From assembly GCF_030063445.1 (NCBI RefSeq), contig NZ_JASITD010000019.1, positions 24,483-88,482 of the forward strand: 64,000 bases of DNA, in the 5' to 3' direction. Source of the DNA: Hymenobacter sp. H14-R3 (GTDB taxonomy: Bacteria > Bacteroidota > Bacteroidia > Cytophagales > Hymenobacteraceae). Shown piece by piece: positions 30,848 to 39,587 of this stretch (position 1 is the first letter of the stretch; the number at the start of each line of letters is the position of its first letter). The notes beneath the pieces were generated by a model. The model had not been told where the DNA came from, ran no database searches, and saw nothing but the letters and a program-made list of their open reading frames with translations. The translations under genes and the position numbers were made by a program.

Positions 30848-31068
30848 AAGGAAGTACTATTAATGAAGATAAAATGAATTCGTGAGGATACGTAAAGCCG
30901 GTGCCAATGGACGGAAGCGCGTATTTATCTAGCTGATTACCACTAATAAACCTACTCTTCCGGCTTAGTACGGTGGCTTTGGCGGCTGGCGCGCGCGTGG
31001 GCCAATAACCTGCCCCCGGAAGCACCGGGCCAGGCCGCGCAACCAGCGGGCTCACCAGCCTGTTTGCT

Positions 31069-31230
31069 ATGTATCTTTTTGATATTCAGCTCCCTACCGA
31101 GATGCTTATGGCTACCCAGCTTACGCAGCTTGAGGCGGCCCGCCGGCACTTGCGCACCAAGCCCCTGGTAAATGAGCTGGCACGCGGGGTGGCTACCACC
31201 CAGCCCATGCCGAGCAAGGTGGTGCTTTAA
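31069..31230 (+). CDS. Possible small protein in the 30848-31471 gap
   Basis: This 53-codon frame from ATG 31069 reads MYLFDIQLPTEMLMATQLTQ, then LEAARRHLRTKPLVNELARG and ends PSKVVL. It has a protein-like helix with alternating Leu and basic residues and no repeats. The rest of the 624-base gap shows only short direct words (CAATGCCTGTTGG / CAACGCCTGTTGG near 31311-31345) and no gene. It may be a remnant. No family recognised. Confidence 0.3.
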   Translation: MYLFDIQLPTEMLMATQLTQLEAARRHLRTKPLVNELARGVATTQPMPSKVVL

Positions 31231-31471
31231 CCAGGCTGACCGCGAAGAGCAATCGGCCCGGGGCCTGCGGCTACGTATGGCCACCTACTCAGGTAGTTAA
31301 GAGGCTCTTCCAATGCCTGTTGGCAGCTCACCCAACGCCTGTTGGGGTAGGCTCTAAGCTAGTGGCTAGCAATATTTTGATTATCAATAGCTTACTGCTG
31401 ATGCACTAGCAAACCGCTTTTACGTAAATCCTGCTCAAACAAGCTCTTATCCTTTTCGCCCGCTCCCTTGT

Positions 31472-32473
31472 ATGCAGCTGACTACCGAACAATACCTGGA
31501 AATAACTGCCAGTGAGGCGTTTATTCGCCGGGCGGCCGAGCTTGACCTGCCTTTTATGCTGAAGGGCAGCTACGTGACGCGGCAGTACTTTGCCGACCCG
31601 CTCGACCGCCAGCCAATGGACCTGGACTGGGTGTACATAGGGGGTCACCTGGAGGGCGTGCCCGAAGCCCGCGTGCTGTTCAACGACTGGGTGACCCGCG
31701 TGACGGAGCTACCCGCCGCCGACGCGGCGATGTTTCGGAGCTTTCAGCAAAATGCCTTTTGGCGGGGCATTGACTACGCGATGGCCGACGACTTTCCCAC
31801 CATCAACACCGACCTGCAGTGCGGGGTGCCAGACGCGGCGGGCCAGCCGCAACGCGTGCACCTGCGCCTCGATGTGTCGTTCAACCTGCCGTTTGACCTG
31901 TCCAGCGAGTGCCTGGTTTACCGGCCCCTGGAGGGCGAGCCGTTTCTGATTGGGCACACCACGCCCCTAGCGCTGCAAGTGGCCTGGAAGCTGCACCAAA
32001 CCCTGGTGCGGCCCCGCCCGAAAGACTTGTTTGACCTGGTGCCCCTGCTGCGCCACGCCAACTTTACCCCCGCCGTGCGCGGGCAGGCCCTGGAAGCCCT
32101 GCAGCAAGAGTGCCGCGCCGATGGCACCGACCCCGGCCGCCTCCACTACCTGCTGGCCGGCGACCTGGCCCCCCTCTTCACCGAGCAACAGCCGGAAAAA
32201 GCCTGGCAGCATTGGCGGCACAACGAGCCGGCCGATGGCCCTGGACTGGGCTACGGTGGCGACCAGGCTCACTACATTACCAACGCCGACAACCTGCCCA
32301 CCACCCTGGCCGGCTTTGTGCTGGAAGTGCGCGCCGCGCTAAGCCACGCGGGCTTCGGGCCGGGGGCACTGCCCCCGCCCCGCCCCGCCCGCACCGATGC
32401 CAGCGCCAGCCGCAAGCCCGTGTCGGATAAACGCCGCGAATTCTTAGATAACCGACTGGATTTCATGGACTAA
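31472..32473 (+). CDS. AbiEii/AbiGii-type nucleotidyltransferase, orphan
   Basis: The 333-residue protein has a nucleotidyltransferase core: FMLKGSYVTRQYF with GS at 32-33, D50 and D52 in PMDLDWVY, a later acidic strand HLRLDVSFN, and RPKDLFDLVPLLR, the AbiEii motif IV-like region. AbiEii toxins are the nucleotidyltransferase half of the AbiE phage-exclusion pair. No AbiEi winged-helix antitoxin is adjacent, so this is an orphan or a related non-toxic enzyme. The C-terminus is basic and low-complexity. Confidence 0.75.
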   Translation: MQLTTEQYLEITASEAFIRRAAELDLPFMLKGSYVTRQYFADPLDRQPMDLDWVYIGGHLEGVPEARVLFNDWVTRVTELPAADAAMFRSFQQNAFWRGIDYAMADDFPTINTDLQCGVPDAAGQPQRVHLRLDVSFNLPFDLSSECLVYRPLEGEPFLIGHTTPLALQVAWKLHQTLVRPRPKDLFDLVPLLRHANFTPAVRGQALEALQQECRADGTDPGRLHYLLAGDLAPLFTEQQPEKAWQHWRHNEPADGPGLGYGGDQAHYITNADNLPTTLAGFVLEVRAALSHAGFGPGALPPPRPARTDASASRKPVSDKRREFLDNRLDFMD

Positions 32474-32675
32474 GCAATAGCATTGCCAGGCGCGTAGCGC
32501 GGGCTTTGCAGTCCGCGCCCCTGCGCTAGTGCAGGTACCTACGGGCTGGCCGGCTGACGAAGGCGCGCCAGAATGCCGCCTCCGTCAGCCGGCCCGTGCT
32601 TATCCCTTAAACGCACAGAGGCCCAACGGCCGGGGGCCGCCGGGCCAATCGGCTACAAATAACTTATTTGGCGGG

Positions 32676-32960
32676 CTAGAAGCTCTTGTCCTGCACGCGC
32701 TTGCGAATCAGGTCTTTAAGGTCGTTCATCTTGTTGACTTCCTGGGCTTTCAGGCGCTGCCAAAACTGCTTGGCGTCTTCGGCCCCGCCCTTTTCGGCGT
32801 TGGCAATGCACTGGTCGTAGCGCTATAGCGCGTCGAGGCGGGGGCTGAGGTCGTAAATCAGGTCGTGCACGTGGTTGGGCAGGCCCTGGGTTTCGCCAAT
32901 GTGCTACTCGGCATGTTTATTCAAATGAGGCTTGATAAACAAGGGTTTAGGGTGAAATAC
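32676..32960 (-). pseudogene. Decayed small gene with two amber stops
   Basis: A single minus-strand frame reads FHPKPLFIKPHLNKHAE, TAG, HIGETQGLPNHVHDLIYDLS then PRLDAL, TAG, RYDQCIANAEKGGAEDAKQF, WQRLKAQEVNKMNDLKDLIR and KRVQDKSF before the terminal TAG. No frameshift is seen; both internal stops are one base from CAG or GAG. No ATG is found where expected. It would have encoded a helical protein of about 93 residues. Family not recognised. Confidence 0.7.
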
Positions 32961-32995
32961 TGAAGAGCTACGCAGGCGCGCGGCCGCTGGTGCAG

Positions 32996-33469
32996 TTAGT
33001 TGCTAGCCGCATCGGCCCGCACTAGGTGCAGGTCCTGGGCCCAGCGCTGAATTTCGGGGGCGTGGCGGTGCACGTAGGCGGCCAGCTTATCGGCCTGCTG
33101 GCTGGCAAAGTAGCAGTCGGCCAATGCGTAGAAACACAGCTTGTACTCGGTGAGCAGTGGGGCGCGCTCGGCAGCCGGCGTGCCCAGGTTGCTGATGCAG
33201 CCACGCAGGCGGGTGAGGGCGGTGAGCAGGGTGCCTTCGGCCGCCGGCATTTCGCCGAGGCGGGCCAGGGCGGCGCTTTGCCCGCGGCTGGCCGTGGCGT
33301 AGTGGCGCACCAGTAGCGCAGCCTGCGGCGTGAGCGGCCGGCCGGGGCTGGCCGCCGGCTCCAGGCCCGTAACCACGGCCGCGTACTGGCCCGCCGCCTG
33401 CTGGTACTGGCCGTGCGAAAGGGCGACCTCCGCCTGCCCCAGACAAATTTGACTTTCGGTGTAGCTCAT
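32996..33469 (-). CDS. TPR-like helical protein
   Basis: The 157-residue protein (MSYTESQICLGQAEVALSHG) is all helical, with TPR-like spacing of A/G and large residues: CLGQAEVALSHGQYQQAAGQYAAVV, LLVRHYATASRGQSAALARLGEMPAAEGTLLTAL, and YALADCYFASQQADKLAAYV. TPR proteins act as scaffolds. Start 33469 is preferred because the upstream extension lies in the TAGCT repeat. It is downstream of the dead gene's promoter side and just before the TonB receptor gene's end. Confidence 0.6.
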   Translation of the reverse strand: MSYTESQICLGQAEVALSHGQYQQAAGQYAAVVTGLEPAASPGRPLTPQAALLVRHYATASRGQSAALARLGEMPAAEGTLLTALTRLRGCISNLGTPAAERAPLLTEYKLCFYALADCYFASQQADKLAAYVHRHAPEIQRWAQDLHLVRADAASN

Positions 33470-33472
33470 AGT

Positions 33473-33570
33473 ATTTAGCTGGTAGCTGGTAGCTACTAGC
33501 TTTGGTAAAAGACGAGGCGAGGGAAGCAAAAACAAAAAGCTAACAGCTACTAGCCATCAACTAACAGCTT
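33473..33570. repeat. TAGCTG-word inverted repeat
   Basis: TTAGCTGGTAGCTGGTAGCTAC with TAGCTTT on the left and AAAGCTAACAGCTACTAGCC with AACAGCTT on the right form inverted arms around an AAAAGACGAGGCG-like centre. It ends 3 bases before the end of the TonB receptor gene, so it should terminate that gene. Confidence 0.7.
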
Positions 33571-33572
33571 GA

Positions 33573-36029
33573 CTAAAAAGGCACTACCACCTTCACGCTC
33601 AGGTTGCGGCCGGGGCTGAAGATGCCTAGCTGGCCACTGGGTGAGGCGGTATAGTACTCGAAGTACTTGAGGCGGTTGAGGTGGGCCTGGTAGGCCACGT
33701 TGAAAAGGTTGTCGCCTTGCAGCACCAGCTGCACGGCCTCGCGGCCGCCCTTGGTACGCAGGCTGGTGCCCACGCCCAGGCCGCAGAGCACGTAGCCGGG
33801 GGTGCGGGTTTCGGCCCCGTCCACGGCATAGAAGCGGTTTTGGGCGGCCGTGGCATCCACTGTAAAGCGTAAGTAGCTGGCCGTGAAGGGGGTACTAGTC
33901 CGTTCGGGCGCGGTGAAGCGGATTTCGGAGCGCGACGACGGGGCCGGAATGAGGGGCAGGTAGCGGCCGGCAGTGCCCACAAGCGCGCGCAATTCGGGGT
34001 TTTGGTTGAGGCCGATGACCAGGGCCGCGCCGGTGCGCAGGCTCACCCAGGGCAGGGCCGTGGGATGAATATTGAACGCTACCTCGCCGCCATAGAGGTC
34101 GGCCGCCGCCTGCTGAAACTGGTAGGTCGAGTTGCCCACCGGGTCGCGCAGGGGCTGGCCCTGGGCGTCGTACTGCTTGGCCTGGTAGATGAAGTTGTTG
34201 ACGTGGTTGTAAAAGGCCTCCACACTGCCCTCAAAATCGGGCGACTTATACAGCAGGCCGATGTCTTCCTGCACGTTGAACTCGGGGGTGAAGCCGGGGT
34301 TGCCCAGGTACACGATGTGCGCGCCGGGGTCGAGGCCGTTGGAGCCGATTTCGGGCACGTTGGGGGCGCGGTAGCCGCGGGCAATGTTGGCCCGCAGCAC
34401 CAGCTTTTCGCCCAAGGGGTAGCTGCCACCCAGGCTGGCCGACACGCCCGTGTAGGTGCGGCTGAAGTCCGTAAATTTTAAGATGGCATCGGGTGCGCCC
34501 GGCCCCACGGCCTGGTCGAAGCCGTTGGCTGGGTTGGGCCCCGCGTAGAAGTTGTTCCAGCGCACGTGGCGAGTGTCGTAGCGCAGGCCACCGGTTAGCT
34601 CCAGAGCCCCGAACGCCTTTTTTACCAGCCCGAAGCCACCCAAATCAAACAGCCGGTACGGTGGAATCGGGAAGGTGGTGGCATTCAAGTGGCGGTTGTC
34701 CTGGTTCATGCCGTTGGCCCCCACCGTAAACTCATAGCCCTTAACGGCATCGAAAAGGTAGCGCGCCTGGTAGTTCACGGTCGTCAGCTGCAGGTCGAGG
34801 CCCGGCTGGGTGGGGTCGGTGGGATGGTTGAACTCCTGGCGGTGGTTTTGCTGCACGCCCAGCAGCGCCCGCAGCTCGCCCGGCCCAAAGCGCACCTCCG
34901 TGGTGCCGAAGGCCCGGTAGTGCTGAATGCGCTGGCGCGAGTTGCCGATGCCGTAGCTATTCAGCTCGTGGTCGCTCACCAATGGCCGGTCCTTGATGTC
35001 GTCGGCATTGGCCTCAAACACCTGCCGGGTAAAGCGCCGGCTTAGCGAGTCGCGGCTGCCGTCGGGTATCTCCTGGCGGTCGTCGTAGGTCGATAGCCAG
35101 AGGTGCGCGCCGCCCCACTGCTTGCGCACACCCACCATGCCGGTCACCTGCACTTCGCGGAAGCCGGTGCTGTACACCAGGCCATCCACGGGGTTGCGGT
35201 AGTCGTGGGCCTGGCGGCGGCTGCCGCGCAGGCTGGCCTGAAAGCCATTCTTCTGGTAGTTGAAAGCCAGGGAGTTACCAATCAGGCCATTCACGCCCTG
35301 GTACTCGGCCAGCGCCTCGCCGTGCAGCTCGCCGTCGGCCCCGCGGGGCAGCGCCGGAATGAGGTTGACCACGCCGGCCACGGCATCGGAGCCGTAGAGC
35401 AGGCTGGCCGGGCCCTTCACCACTTCCACGCGGTCTACGCCGTAGCCATCTACCTCAATGCCGTGCTCGTCGCCCCACTGCTGGCCTTCCTGGCGCAGGC
35501 CGTTGAACATGGTGAGCACCCGATTGTAGCCCAGCCCCCGAATAAAGGGCTTGCTGATGTTGGGCCCCGAGGTAACGGCCGACAAACCCGGAATGCCGCG
35601 CACCGCCGCATCAATGGCATTGGAGTTGGCGTTGAGGCGGATTTCCTTGCCCGACATGGCCGCGATGGGCACCGGCGAGCGCCGGATTTCGGTGGCCCGG
35701 CCCACGCCCGTTATCACCACTTCGGCCAGCGCCTTGCCCTCAGCTTTCATTCTGATAATTAAAGCTTTAGCTGCCGGAATCGTAACGGCAGCCGTAGTAG
35801 TGGCGTAGCCCACGGCGCTCACTTGCACCTGCTGCGCGCCGGCCGGCAGGCCGGGCAGGCTAAAGCGGCCGTTGTCGTCGGCCGTGGTGCCCTGGGTGAG
35901 GACCGGCACGGCCACGCTGGCAAAGGGCACCGGCCGGCCGTCGGCATCCAGCACCTGGCCACGCAGGCTCGGGGCCTGGGCACGCACTAGAAAGGGGATA
36001 AGTAACAGTAAAAGAAGAAATTGCTTCAT
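33573..36029 (-). CDS. TonB-dependent receptor, ZnuD-like
   Basis: The 818-residue protein has a signal peptide, a carboxypeptidase-D regulatory-like domain (LRGQVLDADGRPVPFASVAV, about residues 22-105), a plug (AAVRGIPGLSAVTSGPNISK, RVLTMFNGLRQEGQQWGDEH) and a long barrel ending in VKVVVPF. The QEGQQWGDEHG segment is typical of zinc/metal-type receptors such as ZnuD. It brings a ligand across the outer membrane with TonB energy. It lies 320 bases downstream of mntH on the same strand, in a metal-transport setting. Confidence 0.88.
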   Translation of the reverse strand: MKQFLLLLLLIPFLVRAQAPSLRGQVLDADGRPVPFASVAVPVLTQGTTADDNGRFSLPGLPAGAQQVQVSAVGYATTTAAVTIPAAKALIIRMKAEGKALAEVVITGVGRATEIRRSPVPIAAMSGKEIRLNANSNAIDAAVRGIPGLSAVTSGPNISKPFIRGLGYNRVLTMFNGLRQEGQQWGDEHGIEVDGYGVDRVEVVKGPASLLYGSDAVAGVVNLIPALPRGADGELHGEALAEYQGVNGLIGNSLAFNYQKNGFQASLRGSRRQAHDYRNPVDGLVYSTGFREVQVTGMVGVRKQWGGAHLWLSTYDDRQEIPDGSRDSLSRRFTRQVFEANADDIKDRPLVSDHELNSYGIGNSRQRIQHYRAFGTTEVRFGPGELRALLGVQQNHRQEFNHPTDPTQPGLDLQLTTVNYQARYLFDAVKGYEFTVGANGMNQDNRHLNATTFPIPPYRLFDLGGFGLVKKAFGALELTGGLRYDTRHVRWNNFYAGPNPANGFDQAVGPGAPDAILKFTDFSRTYTGVSASLGGSYPLGEKLVLRANIARGYRAPNVPEIGSNGLDPGAHIVYLGNPGFTPEFNVQEDIGLLYKSPDFEGSVEAFYNHVNNFIYQAKQYDAQGQPLRDPVGNSTYQFQQAAADLYGGEVAFNIHPTALPWVSLRTGAALVIGLNQNPELRALVGTAGRYLPLIPAPSSRSEIRFTAPERTSTPFTASYLRFTVDATAAQNRFYAVDGAETRTPGYVLCGLGVGTSLRTKGGREAVQLVLQGDNLFNVAYQAHLNRLKYFEYYTASPSGQLGIFSPGRNLSVKVVVPF

Positions 36030-36348
36030 AAAATACGTAAATTGAAAAGGCAAGACGTAACCGATAGCCAGCTGAAAAGCCGCTCGAAAAAAAGAGTCCG
36101 TAGCAGGAAAGTGAAGGGTAGGGGCTACCCACAACCAGCGCTAGTGAGTAGCGCGAGTTAGCCCCGGCTGAGCCGGGCCCCGAGGGTCAGATAAGTGTGT
36201 AAAGCTTTGTGCCATAAGCAATTGCGGGCTATCTACTTAGTTTGCACAAGGCAACAGTTTTTCCGTCCCTGCATCCGGGGGGTGCAGCGGCCGTAAAGCA
36301 GGAAAAAAGGGATAAGCAGCAGCCTAACCGAAGGGACTGCGCGGCTGG
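36030..36348 (-). other. 319-base leader/intergenic region, no gene seen
   Basis: The stretch between mntH and the TonB receptor holds GC hairpins (GCCCCGGCTGAGCCGGGC near 36162, TGCATCCGGGGGGTGCA near 36269) and an AT-richer part near the receptor start. No frame reads as protein and no known riboswitch pattern was recognised. Confidence 0.5.
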
Positions 36349-37716
36349 CTATTCATTGCCGGCAAACGTCTGATAAAGCAGAAAAGCATTCAGCACCAAG
36401 ATGATACCCGCTACCACCCAGGCCGTAATGCGCAGCCAGGGCCGGTTCACAAACACGCCCATCTTGAGCTTGTCATTGGTAAAGAGCACCAGCGGAATAA
36501 CGGCGAACGAGAGCTGCAGCGATAGGATAACCTGGCTGAGTACCAGCAGCTCGCCGGTGCCTTTTTCGCCGTATAGCAGCGCCACGATGAAGGCCGGCAC
36601 CACGGCCAGCAGCCGCGTAATGAGCCGCCGCAGCCAGGGCCGTAGCTTGATGTGCAGGAAACCCTCCATTACCACCTGCCCGGCCAGCGTGCCGGTGAGC
36701 GTGGAGCTTTGGCCCGAGGCCAGCAGGGCAATGGCAAACACTACGCTGGCCGCGCCCGCGCCGAGTACCGGCGTCAGCAGCTTGTGGGCGTCGGCAATGT
36801 CGGCCACGTCGTCATAGCCCTTACCGTGGAAGGCGGCGGCGGCCGTCACCAGAATGGCCGCGTTCACAAAAAACGCTAGCCCCAGCGCCGTCGTCGAGTC
36901 GATGGTGGCAAACTTGATGGCCGAGCGCTTGCCCGTTTCGGTGGGCTCAATCTGGCGCACCTGCACAATGGCCGAGTGCAGATACAGGTTGTGCGGCATC
37001 ACGGTAGCGCCCAGAATACCGATGGCCACGTAGAGCATGGCTGGGTTAGTAACCACCACCGCCCGCGGCACCAGGCCCGCGGCTAGGCCCAGCCAGTCGG
37101 GGTGCGAGGCGATAATCTCGTAGAGAAAGCAGACGAAGATGGTCAGAATAAGCGCCGCTACCAGGCTCTCAATTACCTTAAAACCTTTGCTTTGCAGCAG
37201 CAGTATCAGCAGCACATCGAACGTGGTGAGCACAATGCCCCAGGTGATGGGCAGGCCAAAGAGCAGGTTGAAGGCAATGGCCGAGCCGATGACTTCGGCC
37301 AGGTCGCAGGCGGCAATCGCGATTTCGCAGAGCACCCACAGCACCATGGCCACGGGCTTGGAGTAGTGGTCGCGGCAGGCCTGGGCCAGGTCGCGGCCGG
37401 TTACCACGCCTAGCTTCACGGCCAGGTGCTGCAACAGCATGGCAAACAGGTTGCTCAGCAGCACCACGCTCAGCAGGGTATAGCCAAACTTGGCGCCGCC
37501 CGCAATGTCGGTGGCCCAGTTGCCGGGGTCCATGTAGCCCACCGATACCAGCAGCCCCGGCCCCCAGTAGGCCCGGAACTTCTGCCAGAACGAGGCCCCC
37601 TCGCCCGGCACCTTAATGCTGCCGTGCACCTCACTGAGCGAAATGCCCCGGCGGGGGTGCCGCCAACCTGGCTCGGCCACGGAAACAGCAACGGGAGGGG
37701 TAGCGACGGGCGACAC
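36349..37716 (-). CDS. mntH: Nramp family Mn2+/Fe2+ transporter MntH
   Basis: The protein has about eleven membrane helices with the Nramp signatures: VGYMDPGNWATDIAGG in helix 1 (metal-binding D-P-G-N), a GATVMPHNLYLHSAIVQ segment for helix 6 (M-P-H), and long hydrophobic stretches to the end. It takes up Mn2+ or Fe2+ with protons through the inner membrane. GTG 37716 is chosen as start because a TACCTTTG -7 box at 37738-37745 lies downstream of the longer frame's TTG 37749. Two operator-like palindromes sit just upstream. Confidence 0.93.
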   Translation of the reverse strand: MSPVATPPVAVSVAEPGWRHPRRGISLSEVHGSIKVPGEGASFWQKFRAYWGPGLLVSVGYMDPGNWATDIAGGAKFGYTLLSVVLLSNLFAMLLQHLAVKLGVVTGRDLAQACRDHYSKPVAMVLWVLCEIAIAACDLAEVIGSAIAFNLLFGLPITWGIVLTTFDVLLILLLQSKGFKVIESLVAALILTIFVCFLYEIIASHPDWLGLAAGLVPRAVVVTNPAMLYVAIGILGATVMPHNLYLHSAIVQVRQIEPTETGKRSAIKFATIDSTTALGLAFFVNAAILVTAAAAFHGKGYDDVADIADAHKLLTPVLGAGAASVVFAIALLASGQSSTLTGTLAGQVVMEGFLHIKLRPWLRRLITRLLAVVPAFIVALLYGEKGTGELLVLSQVILSLQLSFAVIPLVLFTNDKLKMGVFVNRPWLRITAWVVAGIILVLNAFLLYQTFAGNE

Positions 37717-37737
37717 AGAATTGGTAGGTAGTGGCTG

Positions 37738-37791
37738 CAAAGGTAACAAGATTTTTAGACTGGCCTAAAAATATTTTTAAACTTGCCTAAA
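37738..37791 (-). promoter_or_regulatory. mntH promoter with two MntR/DtxR-type boxes
   Basis: On the minus strand, TACCTTTG (37738-37745) is the -7 element. Two palindromic boxes precede it: TTTAGGCCAGTCTAAA (37754-37769) and TTTAGGCAAGTTTAAA (37776-37791), 22 bases centre to centre, so both lie on one face of the helix and cover the -33 area. A DtxR-family metal repressor binding there would block mntH when Mn/Fe is plentiful. The boxes lie about 110 bases from the divergent CDF gene. Confidence 0.75.
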
Positions 37792-37903
37792 TACTGGTTT
37801 TAGGGTAAAAAAGTTTCGGGCCCGTGGGGTAAGCCTTAGCTTGCCCCACGGGCCTCAATTCTACCCACCCGTGCCGACCTTTGCGGGCCCTACCTGCTTT
37901 TCT

Positions 37904-38914
37904 ATGTCTGCTTCGCCTGGCCTCAAGCGCCGCCTGGGCCTGCTCTCGCTTGCGGTGAGCATCGCTCTGGTACTCACCAAGTTCTACGCTTATCGCCTCA
38001 CGCACGCGCAGGTGGTGCTCACCGATGCGCTGGAGAGCATTATCAACGTATTTACCAGTGGATTTGCGCTGTACAGCCTCTACCTGGCCGACCTGCCCAA
38101 GGACGAAAACCACCCCTACGGCCACGGCAAGGTCGAGTACCTGAGCATCGGCTTCGAGGGCGCGCTGATTTTTATTGCGGGCGTTTTCATCCTCTACAGC
38201 GCCACGCTGAGCTTTTTGCACCCGCACCCGGTGGCACAGCCCGACTGGGGCGTGGCGCTGCTGGCGGGCACGGCGGTGGTCAACTTTGGCCTGGGCATGT
38301 GGCTGATTCGGGCCGGGCGGCGGGTGCAGTCGGTGGCGCTGGTGGGCGATGGGCAGCACCTCTACATCGACGCACTCACGAGCATTGTGTCGTCGGCGGC
38401 GCTGGTGCTGGTGCACTTCACGGGCATTATTCAGTTTGATGCGGGCGCGGCGCTGGCGCTGGGCGGCTTCATCCTCTACAACGGCTACAAGATGCTGCGC
38501 AGCGCCGTGGGCGGCCTCATGGACGAGAGCGACAGCAGCACCGTGGCCGGGGTAATTGCCGAGCTGCAGCGCCTGCGCCGCCCCGCCTGGATTGACGTGC
38601 ACAACCTGCGCGTGCAGCGCTACGGCGCCAACCTGCACATCGACTGCCACATGCAGATGCCCTATTATTTCTCGCTGGAGAAAGTACACACCGAGCTGCA
38701 CGAGATTGAGGAGCTGATTCGGGCCCGCTTCGCCGCCGTGGAGGTCGAGATGTTTGTGCACGCCGACCCCTGCTCGTTTGCCGCCTGCTCCTTGTGCCAC
38801 ATGCCCGCCTGCCCCGTGCGCCGCCACCCCTTCGCCCAGGAAGTTGAGTGGGACATCCACAACGCCGTGAAGGACGAGCGCCACCATCTGACGATGAGTG
38901 AATTGGGTGAGTGA
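37904..38914 (+). CDS. Cation diffusion facilitator metal exporter
   Basis: The 336-residue protein has six membrane helices and the CDF metal site patterns: VVLTDALESIINV (D-x-x-x), DENHPYGHGKVEYLS between helices and HLYIDALTSIVSS (second D-x-x-x). A cytoplasmic C-terminal domain follows with HIDCHMQMPYY and a late Cys/His cluster (CSFAACSLCHMPACPVRRHP). CDF proteins export Zn, Fe, Mn or Co from the cytoplasm by proton exchange. It is divergent from mntH. Start 37904 is 24 bases after a GACCTTTG word. Its stop lies inside a long palindrome. Confidence 0.9.
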   Translation: MSASPGLKRRLGLLSLAVSIALVLTKFYAYRLTHAQVVLTDALESIINVFTSGFALYSLYLADLPKDENHPYGHGKVEYLSIGFEGALIFIAGVFILYSATLSFLHPHPVAQPDWGVALLAGTAVVNFGLGMWLIRAGRRVQSVALVGDGQHLYIDALTSIVSSAALVLVHFTGIIQFDAGAALALGGFILYNGYKMLRSAVGGLMDESDSSTVAGVIAELQRLRRPAWIDVHNLRVQRYGANLHIDCHMQMPYYFSLEKVHTELHEIEELIRARFAAVEVEMFVHADPCSFAACSLCHMPACPVRRHPFAQEVEWDIHNAVKDERHHLTMSELGE

Positions 38915-38970
38915 GAACGTCATGCAGACCGCAGGGAAGCATGACGTTCTCACTCACCCAATTCACTCAT
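38894..38970. repeat. Perfect palindrome, 32-base arms, covers the CDF stop
   Basis: Arms 38894-38925 and 38939-38970 are exact inverses around a 13-base loop. The left arm holds the last seven codons of the CDF gene (MSELGE and stop). It ends 11 bases before the stop of the convergent glycosylase gene. Likely a two-way terminator. Confidence 0.9.
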
Positions 38971-38981
38971 TCACAACTCAC

Positions 38982-39587
38982 TCACTTAGCCGGGCTGGTC
39001 CACTTGCTGTCTTTGACCCGGAAGCGCCAGGGCAGGGCCACGGCTTCAGCACCTGCGTACTCCAGCCCCACGCGCGAGCTGGCTATAACCTGCTCATCAG
39101 CAAGTACTTCGCCCACGTCTTCAATCCAGATGCGCGGGCCGCTGAGCAGCTCACCGTTGAGGGCGGGCGTGAGGCCCAGCGCCTGGCTCAGCACGCCGGG
39201 GCCGGCGGTGAGGTTACGGGCCACCTTGGGCAAGCCCCGGCGGCGCAGCATAATCTCCACGCCGTGCAGCGGCTCAATGGCCCGAATAAGCACCGCATCG
39301 GGGTGCGCCGCGTCGTGGGTGGTGATGTTGAAGAGCGTGTGCACCCGGTACACGGTGTAGAGGTAGGCGTGGCCGCCGGGCTGGTACAGGGCCTGCGCCT
39401 GCCTGGCCTTGCGCTGCAAGTGCAGCGTGATGCTGGGGTCACCCTCGTGCCGGTAGGCCTCCGTTTCGACGATGCGGCCGGTGGTCAGCTCCCCGTCAAT
39501 TTCGGTGCACACCACCTTGCCCAGCAGCTCTCGGGCAATGGCAAGCACCTCGGGGCGGCGAAAAAATTCGGGAGATAAAACAGGCAT
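38982..39587 (-). CDS. mpg: 3-methyladenine DNA glycosylase (AAG/Mpg family)
   Basis: The 201-residue protein has LARELLGKVV-type N-terminus (IARELLGKVVCTEI), GRIVETEAYRHEGDPS, with Glu of the active site, AYLYTVYRVHTLFNITTHD, and LLRRRGLPKVARNLTAGPG. These blocks define the AAG/Mpg family, which removes alkylated and deaminated purines from DNA. Length and motif order are normal. It converges with the CDF gene across the 32-base-arm palindrome. Confidence 0.95.
   Translation of the reverse strand: MPVLSPEFFRRPEVLAIARELLGKVVCTEIDGELTTGRIVETEAYRHEGDPSITLHLQRKARQAQALYQPGGHAYLYTVYRVHTLFNITTHDAAHPDAVLIRAIEPLHGVEIMLRRRGLPKVARNLTAGPGVLSQALGLTPALNGELLSGPRIWIEDVGEVLADEQVIASSRVGLEYAGAEAVALPWRFRVKDSKWTSPAK

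Noticed and set aside
33573..36029. SusC-type glycan receptor
   Set aside because: No SusD-like gene follows and the plug has a ZnuD-type QEGQQWGDEHG segment.
36030..36348. A Mn-sensing (yybP-ykoY) riboswitch before the TonB receptor
   Set aside because: Hairpins are present, but the conserved loop motifs of that class were not found on the minus strand.
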